From contig NC_015167.1 in assembly GCF_000190595.1 (NCBI RefSeq), positions 1,725,501 through 1,789,500 of the forward strand: a stretch of 64,000 bases of DNA, written 5' to 3'. This document shows positions 8,428 to 15,595 of this stretch, piece by piece (position 1 is the first letter of the stretch; the number at the start of each line of letters is the position of its first letter). The position numbers and the translations under genes are program-made. The notes beneath the pieces are model-generated. The model was given only the letters and a program-made list of their open reading frames with translations, ran no database searches and had not been told where the DNA came from. This DNA comes from Cellulophaga lytica DSM 7489. GTDB taxonomy: Bacteria; Bacteroidota; Bacteroidia; Flavobacteriales; Flavobacteriaceae.

Positions 8428-9057
8428 ATGAGTATTATTGAGAAATACGATAAACCTTTTCGGTACGGAGCTATAGTTTTAAATGTAATTTTTGCCTATA
8501 AGTTATTTGTAGTTTGGTACACGCCAAACATTACTGATGCTACTAAAATATTATCATATGTTACCCTTATGGCTTTTGAATTTGCTATGGTGCATTCTGG
8601 TTTATTTATGGCTTTTTTACCTAAGCGGACATCATTATTTCTCTTAGTACCTTTATATGGTGCTTTTGCTCTTGCTTTTAATAGTTTTATAGAAGGTAAT
8701 GATATTTTAATACTGTATTGTGTTGTAGTTTTTAATCGTATGCGCTATGCTTTTTCTAATGTTAAACAAGAGTTGAAAAATGAATTAATACTAAAGTCTG
8801 TTATTTCTGTAATAGGTTATTTTTTTTTATTATTGGGAACACTACTAATACAATCTGTAATTCCAGAACTAGGTTTAACTAAAGATTTTTTAGCAAAATC
8901 TAATTTTTATAAAGATCTTACAATTACTGGTTTGTTTGTTAGTCAACCACAAATTCCGCTATTTTTTGGGGTTCTCTATTATTTATTTTTAGCAATAACC
9001 GATGCATATTTAATTAATGATAGCAATAAAGTAGTAGCTAGTAGACAAGATTTATAA
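8428..9057 (+). CDS. Unrecognised integral membrane protein
   Basis: A 209-residue protein with about six hydrophobic segments (near 14-32, 42-62, 66-86, 90-106, 120-145 and 170-195) and no motif I recognise. Polar loops are short, and the C-terminus ends in a short hydrophilic tail. It lies in the hem operon, 58 bases after the tautomerase gene and 25 bases before hemF. Several histidines or methionines near segment 2 (MVHSGLFM) could be functional. A role in heme or porphyrin metabolism is possible from position only. Confidence 0.6.
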   Translation: MSIIEKYDKPFRYGAIVLNVIFAYKLFVVWYTPNITDATKILSYVTLMAFEFAMVHSGLFMAFLPKRTSLFLLVPLYGAFALAFNSFIEGNDILILYCVVVFNRMRYAFSNVKQELKNELILKSVISVIGYFFLLLGTLLIQSVIPELGLTKDFLAKSNFYKDLTITGLFVSQPQIPLFFGVLYYLFLAITDAYLINDSNKVVASRQDL

Positions 9058-9082
9058 AAGACATTTAAAAATTTATGATATA

Positions 9083-9985
9083 ATGAAAGATAAGTTTTAT
9101 AACTATATACAAGAATTACAGGATACTATTACCACTAAGTTAGAAGCTATAGATGGAGATGCTAAATTTAAGCAAGACATTTGGGAGCGTCCAGAAGGCG
9201 GTGGAGGAAGAACCAGAGTTATAGAAAATGGTGCTGTTATTGAAAAAGGTGGAGTTAATATATCTGGAGTTCACGGAAAGTTACCAGAAAGTATGCAAAA
9301 GTATTTTGGTGTAGAAGATGCTAACTTTTTTGCTTGTGGACTAAGCTTAGTATTACACCCTAAAAACCCAATGGTACCAACAGTACACGCAAATTGGCGT
9401 TATTTTGAAATGTATGATACAGACGGTAACATTGTAGACCAATGGTTTGGTGGTGGGCAAGATTTAACACCTTATTACTTGTTTAATGAAGATGCTACTC
9501 ATTTTCATAACGTATGTAAAACTGCTTGTGATAAGCACAATCTAGAGTTTTACGCTAAATACAAAGCACGTTGTGATGAGTATTTTTGGAACGCACACAG
9601 AAATGAAGCGCGTGGTGTTGGTGGTTTATTTTTTGATTATTGTAAAGCAACAGACGCTATGTCTATGCAAGATTGGTACAATTTTGTTACTGAGGTAGGC
9701 AATAGTTTTTTAGATTGTTATGTGCCTATTGTAGAAAAAAGAAAAGAATTGCCTTATACCAAAGAAGAAAGAGATTGGCAAGAGATTAGACGTGGCCGTT
9801 ATGTAGAATTTAATTTGGTGCACGATAAAGGAACGTTGTTTGGGCTAAAAACAAACGGGCGTATAGAGAGTATTTTAATGAGTTTACCGCCACATGTACA
9901 ATGGGTTTATGATCATACTCCAGAGGAAGGTAGTGAAGAAGAAAAATTGCTTCAGGTTTTAAAAACACCTAAAGAATGGGTGTAG
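9083..9985 (+). CDS. hemF: Oxygen-dependent coproporphyrinogen-III oxidase
   Basis: Oxidatively decarboxylates coproporphyrinogen III to protoporphyrinogen IX using molecular oxygen. Full-length 300 residues with the conserved blocks WERPEGGGGRTRV (37-49), HPKNPMVPTVHANWRYFE, WFGGGQDLTPYYL and RGVGGLFFDY. The presence of HemF points to an aerobic lifestyle. Last gene of the hem operon; a strong bidirectional terminator follows. Protoporphyrinogen oxidase and ferrochelatase are not in the window. Confidence 0.97.
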   Translation: MKDKFYNYIQELQDTITTKLEAIDGDAKFKQDIWERPEGGGGRTRVIENGAVIEKGGVNISGVHGKLPESMQKYFGVEDANFFACGLSLVLHPKNPMVPTVHANWRYFEMYDTDGNIVDQWFGGGQDLTPYYLFNEDATHFHNVCKTACDKHNLEFYAKYKARCDEYFWNAHRNEARGVGGLFFDYCKATDAMSMQDWYNFVTEVGNSFLDCYVPIVEKRKELPYTKEERDWQEIRRGRYVEFNLVHDKGTLFGLKTNGRIESILMSLPPHVQWVYDHTPEEGSEEEKLLQVLKTPKEWV

Positions 9986-10015
9986 TATAAAAAGTTATAT
10001 TAGAGTATTGAAATA

Positions 10016-10050
10016 AAAAAGGTGTCTAAAGTAATTTTAGACACCTTTTT
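10016..10050. terminator. Bidirectional terminator between hemF and the fasciclin gene
   Basis: A perfect 15-base stem (AAAAAGGTGTCTAAA) with a 5-base loop, with A-run and T-run flanks, serves both converging genes. Confidence 0.85.
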
Positions 10051-10086
10051 ACATTTGGGGAACAATCAATTAAACTAATAAAAAAA

Positions 10087-10665
10087 CTATTTCATTGGTA
10101 AAATAACGGTATCTACTACGTGTATAACGCCGTTAGATTGGTTTACATCTGCAATTGTAACTGTAGAAATATTACCTGCAACATCTTTTAACTGCACTTT
10201 ACCGTTTGTAACCATTGCAGTTAGTTTTTCATCAGCAACAGTGGTAAATTCAGCTTTTCCTTTGCCTATTTTTATTGCTTTTATAATGTCTTTAGCAGAG
10301 TATTTACCGGCAACTACATGGTAGGTAAGTACTTTTTGTAATGTTGCTTTGTTTTCAGTCATTAATAATGTCTCTACGGTACCTTTTGGTAATTTTTCAA
10401 AAGCCATATTTGTTGGTGCAAAAACAGTAAAAGGACCTTCTCCTTGTAATGTTTTTACTAAGTCTGCAGCTTTAACGGCAGCAACAAGTGTTGTGTGGTC
10501 TTTAGAGTTTACAGCGTTAGTTATAATATCTTTTGTTGGGTACATTTCTGCGCCACCAACCATTTTTGTTTCAGCTTTCATCATTTTATCTTGTGCAAAA
10601 GTGTTTGCTCCAATTAAAAGTGTTGCTGCTAATAATGTCGATTTTAATACTTTAGATAATTTCAT
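10087..10665 (-). CDS. Secreted fasciclin-domain protein
   Basis: A 192-residue protein with a signal peptide (cleavage near residue 24, after TFAQ) and one FAS1 domain (about 45-190). The H1 motif FTVFAPTNMAFEKLP and the H2-like end GVIHVVDTVILP are clear, with the YH motif LTYHVVAGKYS between them. Fasciclin domains mediate adhesion or matrix contacts in many organisms; in bacteria the role is usually unknown. Single gene, flanked by terminators. A short inverted repeat lies about 30-40 bases upstream of its start. Confidence 0.9.
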   Translation of the reverse strand: MKLSKVLKSTLLAATLLIGANTFAQDKMMKAETKMVGGAEMYPTKDIITNAVNSKDHTTLVAAVKAADLVKTLQGEGPFTVFAPTNMAFEKLPKGTVETLLMTENKATLQKVLTYHVVAGKYSAKDIIKAIKIGKGKAEFTTVADEKLTAMVTNGKVQLKDVAGNISTVTIADVNQSNGVIHVVDTVILPMK

Positions 10666-10995
10666 TTATAAGTGTTTTAAATTTCTGTTTCAACCTTACC
10701 TACGGTAAAAAGTAAAACAGGGTTTTACAAAAATGTCTCTTTTTTATATTGTTGTATTGTTTATGGTGAAAATTACAAAACCAACTACCTGGTATAATTG
10801 TATATACTATAAGTTGCTACAATCTTATATTGTGGTAATATTCTCTGTTTTTAGGTTAAAGAGCAGTATTAAAGGCATATTTAAAAAACATATTAAGCTA
10901 CAAGAAACTATGTAGTTTGTTATAGTGGGAGTTTATAAGAAATAAAAAACGCCCCATATGGAGCGTTTTTTTATAGAGTAAAAAGTGTTTTTATG
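10666..10995. other. Intergenic region upstream of the fasciclin gene
   Basis: About 330 bases with no convincing gene. It holds a small inverted repeat TTACC-tac-GGTAA at 10696-10708, probably within the fasciclin promoter or leader, and the terminator of the permease-peptidase gene at 10944-10972. A 60-codon open frame at 10733-10915 lacks any recognisable feature. Confidence 0.5.
10944..10972 (-). terminator. Terminator of the permease-M1 peptidase gene
   Basis: A hairpin pairing AAAAAACGC with GCGTTTTTT, extended by CC/GG around an ATAT loop with one C-A mismatch. It lies 24 bases beyond the minus-strand stop codon and gives a U-run in that direction. Confidence 0.75.
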
Positions 10996-13900
10996 TTATT
11001 CTAATACGTCTTTTAAATTGTCGCCAGATTTACGATCTATTAGTTTGTTGTAAGGATCTATGCCAGCTTTTTCAGGCTTTTTATCTGTTACAATTGTAAA
11101 TGTATTGTCTCCTGGTGCCAACCATTTTAATTCAAAATAGTAAGGATTTTTTATGGTAACATTCTCATCATTCTTAATATCAGGTCCAAAAAGTCCTATG
11201 TCAACTAAATTCTTTTTAGTGTCAGTTTCTCTTTCTTTTCCTTTATCATCATAATAAATTTTAGAAGAATTTACAGTAAAAGTAGTTTCCCATTTTCCGT
11301 TGTCTAATTTTTTGGTTTTAGCATTTACAACTTTATTTTCATACAAAACAATTTCTTTAAAACCATCAGTAACCTTATATTTTAAAGAGTCTGGTGCTAT
11401 AGCATAAATGGCATCATATAAATTTTCAGATGTAGCATACACTCCTTTGTTAAAGTATTTATACTCGTTTAAAAATTGCTTTAGGGCACTATTAATTTTG
11501 TCTTCGCCAATAACATCTTGTAATTCATACATAACCATAGAACCTTTACGGTACCAAATATGCTGACCAGTTTCTACATTTAGTAAAGACCGTTCTGGCT
11601 TAAAACTAAACTGGCGTGCACTTAAATAAGAGTCTAAAGAATTTTTTAAGAACGATTTTATTCCGTTTTCTCCATACTCTTTTTTCATTGTCATTAATGA
11701 CACGTATTCTGCTAAGGTTTCAGAAATTATATTAGATCCAGAGGTTTTACTAGGAGTTACAATATGTCCCCACCATTGGTGTGCCACCTCATGAGATGTT
11801 ACTCTAAACGCATAATTAAAATCTTCTGCTTCTGAAAAGTTAGCTACAAAACCAAAATCTTCAGAATATGGTATTGTGGTGGCAAAAGACTGTGCAAAAG
11901 TTGAGTATGCAGGGAATTCTACAATTCTAATAATAGAGTACGGATACTCATAAAAGTTTTTAGAGTTGTAATCTAAAGATATTTTTATGCCATTAATAAA
12001 GTGTTCTAAATTTTTCTTGTGTTTAGGAGAATGGTAAATTTCTATAGTTACTTTTTTTCCGCTTGGGGCTGTCCAGTTATCCTTTTTAACATCATAAGCA
12101 GCAGATGCAAAGTTGAAGAAATAATCTGTTTTTTCACTTAATTTATAAGTAAAGTAACTTCTATTGTCTTTATCCCATTTTTTAATAAGGTTACCAGGAG
12201 CAATAGCTGTTTGCCCTTTAGCGGTGCTTACAGTAGCTTCAAAATTCATATAATTTGCATCTTCATTAAATAAATTTTTACGCAAGGCAATGCTATCTGT
12301 TCTTGGAGACAACAGATAATCCATTTCTTCTAACCCATATTTTTTACGCGTACCGTTGTCGTTTAAAGCAATTTCATAATGAAAAGAAGGGAAAATATCA
12401 TCTCTAAAAAAAGAGCCGTTATTTAACACATTTGTTTCTAGTCCGTTAGAAAAACCTTTGGTAATAGCTCTAGTATTTATAACTAAAGAAGCAGTATCCT
12501 TTGGTTGTAAAGGTTGCGGTAATTTATATATAAATAACCTGTAAATACTATCTTTTAAAAATGGTTGTAGTTCTTTACCGTTGTATACAACCTTAGTTAT
12601 TTTAGTATCTGCAACACCAAATTTAACTTCCATTAAAAGTGTGTCTATTGGAGTATCAAAATTATTTACTGCAGTAAAATTACCTTCTGCATAAACGTCT
12701 CTTTCCTCAGGGTAAATATCTACTTTAGCCTTTAAATCTATAATTTGTATATGAGGCTTGTTTATGTATTTGGCATATTTTTTTTCTGCATCTGCTGCAA
12801 TTTTATTGCTGTAGTCTGCGCTTCCTATACTGTTTAAAACTTGTAAATTATAGTAGCTATATGCACCAACAGCAACAAAGCCAATGCTAAATACAACAAA
12901 AGCAATTATTGTTTTTCCTTTAAAACGACTAGCAGCAAGGCGTAGCCTTTCTTTAAAAGAAGAGTAAAATCCTCTGCTCCAAAAAACATAGCCAACTACA
13001 GCTAAAATACAGCTAAATAATACCCAATACAGATTTAGCCAAAAACTACCTGTTAAATAATGTCCAAAGCCATTTAAATCACTTAAAAAGCTACCAGGTA
13101 CACCGCCATAAAGAAATAATGGGTTGTTTACTTTAAAAACTAAGGTAATTAGTAGCGGTAAGCCTAAAGAAATTACAATAACTAAAAAGTGACCTAAGAA
13201 TTTATTGTTTGCCAATATGTGAATAAAAAACGCCAGCAATACTGTTGTAATGTAAGCCGGAAAAATGTAAGCAAAATTAAATGTAAGATACATACCCAAC
13301 TCATAATTAAAATAGCCATTATAAGTTTGATATAACATACCAACTAGAATTGTAATTAATGTAAGTACAACAGCTACGCCTATAAGTGCAATAATTTTAG
13401 AGATGTATAATGTTGCGTTGGTTACTGGTAGTGCGTCATAAAATTCAAATGTTTTACTTTTTCTTGTTCTGTGTACCGCTTCACCAGCATAAATAACCAG
13501 TATAATAATGGAAAAAACTAACAGCCCAGAGCTTAACTCTTGTACCATAAAACGGGTTATTGGTAAAGATGGTGTGCCGTAGGTTTGCGTAGTTTGTGTT
13601 GCAATAAATACAGAGAAAATAATACCAACCAGAATAAGTATTCTAAAAGCATTTTCTTTTACAATAGATAAAAATTCAATTTTACTTAAAGACCATAAAT
13701 TACCCCAAATAGCTTTGTTGCTAAATACTTGTTTTATACTATTTGTAGCAATTGTTGTTTGTGGTGTGCTATTATCTTCTTTTAATTTTTTAGCCTTTTT
13801 AGGTATTAAAAAGCTTGGGTAAGAGAATTTAAATAATGTAAATAAAAATATACCAACACTAATAGCTAACCATAGTAAGCGGTTTACTAAAAACTCTCCA

Positions 13901-14604
13901 TACATTGGTAAGTACAAGGTGTTAACCTCGTTAATAGACCAGTATTTTTTTATGTATTTATACGCTTCGGAGCCAAAAGGATCTACATAAATACTTAACC
14001 ATTGACTATCTAAATTGCTTAATAAAGTACCAGCAACATTACTAAGTATAAAAATTAAAATTCCGCCTAAATACAAAATAGACATTCTTTTAAAAAATGT
14101 CATTAGACTAAAGAATAATGCGCCAATAAATAATGAGTTAAGCGTTAAGAAAAATACAAAAGGGAGTATGTAAGATGTGATATCAAAAGCTGTATAAACG
14201 CCATAATCTGGTCTGTTCCATAAAGCTCCAATACCAATACCAATCATAGTGCCTAATACGGCACCAATATTCATAATAGTTACAATAGTAAAACTACCTA
14301 AAAAGCGACCAAGAATATAGTTTTTTTCTGTTACAGGAAATGTAAAGTAGGTTTGTGCGGTTTTGTGTTCTTCATCTCTAAATACTGGTACGCCCATAAT
14401 TGCAGCGTAAAAAAACAAACCAAGCATACTTAATGCTCCCAAAACACTGGCAATAGAGCTAGGACTGTTTACAAATTGTGCTGTGCCAGAATCTAAGCTA
14501 AATAACGCTAGTAAACACGGAATTATAAACATTAAAAAAATGTAGATGTAGGTTACTGGTCTGCGTAACCTGTACTTTATTTCAAATAAAAATATTTCTT
14601 TCAT
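10996..14604 (-). CDS. ABC-2 type permease fused to M1 family aminopeptidase
   Basis: A 1202-residue two-part protein. Residues 1 to about 590 contain two ABC-2-like permease halves of about six hydrophobic segments each (first about 15-265, second about 305-585). The rest is an M1 gluzincin peptidase on the side reached after the last membrane segment: HEVAHQWWGH (938-947) supplies two zinc histidines and the catalytic glutamate, and SETLAEY (961-967) the third ligand. The classical GAMEN exopeptidase motif is not seen. The ATPase gene lies immediately upstream (2 bases between them). Such fusions occur across Bacteroidota; the transported substrate and the reason for coupling transport to peptide hydrolysis are unknown. 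Confidence 0.92.
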   Translation of the reverse strand: MKEIFLFEIKYRLRRPVTYIYIFLMFIIPCLLALFSLDSGTAQFVNSPSSIASVLGALSMLGLFFYAAIMGVPVFRDEEHKTAQTYFTFPVTEKNYILGRFLGSFTIVTIMNIGAVLGTMIGIGIGALWNRPDYGVYTAFDITSYILPFVFFLTLNSLFIGALFFSLMTFFKRMSILYLGGILIFILSNVAGTLLSNLDSQWLSIYVDPFGSEAYKYIKKYWSINEVNTLYLPMYGEFLVNRLLWLAISVGIFLFTLFKFSYPSFLIPKKAKKLKEDNSTPQTTIATNSIKQVFSNKAIWGNLWSLSKIEFLSIVKENAFRILILVGIIFSVFIATQTTQTYGTPSLPITRFMVQELSSGLLVFSIIILVIYAGEAVHRTRKSKTFEFYDALPVTNATLYISKIIALIGVAVVLTLITILVGMLYQTYNGYFNYELGMYLTFNFAYIFPAYITTVLLAFFIHILANNKFLGHFLVIVISLGLPLLITLVFKVNNPLFLYGGVPGSFLSDLNGFGHYLTGSFWLNLYWVLFSCILAVVGYVFWSRGFYSSFKERLRLAASRFKGKTIIAFVVFSIGFVAVGAYSYYNLQVLNSIGSADYSNKIAADAEKKYAKYINKPHIQIIDLKAKVDIYPEERDVYAEGNFTAVNNFDTPIDTLLMEVKFGVADTKITKVVYNGKELQPFLKDSIYRLFIYKLPQPLQPKDTASLVINTRAITKGFSNGLETNVLNNGSFFRDDIFPSFHYEIALNDNGTRKKYGLEEMDYLLSPRTDSIALRKNLFNEDANYMNFEATVSTAKGQTAIAPGNLIKKWDKDNRSYFTYKLSEKTDYFFNFASAAYDVKKDNWTAPSGKKVTIEIYHSPKHKKNLEHFINGIKISLDYNSKNFYEYPYSIIRIVEFPAYSTFAQSFATTIPYSEDFGFVANFSEAEDFNYAFRVTSHEVAHQWWGHIVTPSKTSGSNIISETLAEYVSLMTMKKEYGENGIKSFLKNSLDSYLSARQFSFKPERSLLNVETGQHIWYRKGSMVMYELQDVIGEDKINSALKQFLNEYKYFNKGVYATSENLYDAIYAIAPDSLKYKVTDGFKEIVLYENKVVNAKTKKLDNGKWETTFTVNSSKIYYDDKGKERETDTKKNLVDIGLFGPDIKNDENVTIKNPYYFELKWLAPGDNTFTIVTDKKPEKAGIDPYNKLIDRKSGDNLKDVLE

Positions 14605-14606
14605 AA

Positions 14607-15488
14607 TTACACAGTTTGGTTAGCCATTTGGTTAATACTGTAAAAGTAAAAATCTTCTAAGGTGTTGCTTATAACTTCAAAACCCTCACCAGGGTTGCTT
14701 TCAGCAAAAACATTAATGTTTAGGCTGCCACTGCGTAGGTATGATGATAGTACGGTGTAATTGGCTTCATACTCAGCAATTTCTTCTTTATGAATACTTT
14801 TTCTAAATACCTTACCATTTAAAGAGTTGGTTAATTCCATTGGGTGCCCTTGTACCAGTACTTGCCCCTCATTAAAAACTGCCATATTTGTGCATAGGTT
14901 AACAACGTCATCTACAATATGTGTAGATAAAATTACTACAGCATCTTCTCCCAACTCGCTTAATAAATTATGAAAACGGTTACGCTCTAGGGGATCTAAA
15001 CCAGCAGTTGGCTCATCTACAATTATTAATTTAGGATTACCAATTAATGCTTGTGCTATACCAAAACGTTGGCGCATACCACCAGAGTAATCTCCTAAAT
15101 TTCTTTTTCTAAACTTGTATAAGTTTACTTTGTTTAGCAAATCTGCTACGTATGCTTTGCGCTCACTACTATTTTGTATTCCTTTTATTTTTGCAATATG
15201 ATTTAGCATCATTTCTGCAGAAACTTTAGGGTAAACACCAAAATCTTGTGGTAAATAACCTAATACTTTGCGTAATTCTTCAGGAGTTTTAAAAACATCT
15301 AGGCCATTAAACTCTATACTACCGCTATCTGCTAACTGTAATGTGGCAATGGTTCTCATTAAACTAGATTTACCAGCGCCATTTGGACCTAAAAGACCAA
15401 ACATACCTTTGCTAATTTCTAAATTTACATTGTTTAATGCTTTTGTTCCGTTAGGATACGTTTTGTTAAGGTCTTTAATAGATAGCAT
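14607..15488 (-). CDS. ABC transporter ATP-binding protein
   Basis: A 293-residue ATPase with Walker A GPNGAGKS (34-41), Q-loop YLPQDFG (78-84), signature YSGGM (134-138), Walker B LIIVDEP (154-160) and H-loop STH (188-190). About 70 extra residues after the nucleotide-binding domain form a small C-terminal accessory domain, as is common in ABC-2 exporters. It is the obvious partner of the permease-M1 fusion, which begins 2 bases after its stop codon. The pair should form an inner-membrane exporter or a mechanotransmission complex coupled to periplasmic peptide cleavage. Confidence 0.93.
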   Translation of the reverse strand: MLSIKDLNKTYPNGTKALNNVNLEISKGMFGLLGPNGAGKSSLMRTIATLQLADSGSIEFNGLDVFKTPEELRKVLGYLPQDFGVYPKVSAEMMLNHIAKIKGIQNSSERKAYVADLLNKVNLYKFRKRNLGDYSGGMRQRFGIAQALIGNPKLIIVDEPTAGLDPLERNRFHNLLSELGEDAVVILSTHIVDDVVNLCTNMAVFNEGQVLVQGHPMELTNSLNGKVFRKSIHKEEIAEYEANYTVLSSYLRSGSLNINVFAESNPGEGFEVISNTLEDFYFYSINQMANQTV

Positions 15489-15595
15489 ATGTAATATTTT
15501 TAAGTTTTGTTGATATTAATTGGTTAGTAACCTTAGTTGTTAAATTGTTACATAATTAAGTGTGTAATTTAAGAAATGTCTTACTGTTTTAACAA

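Noticed and set aside
10733-10915. A 60-codon open frame in the fasciclin upstream gap
   Set aside because: No motif, no promoter or sensible start context, and hydrophobic/basic composition expected from random AT-rich sequence.
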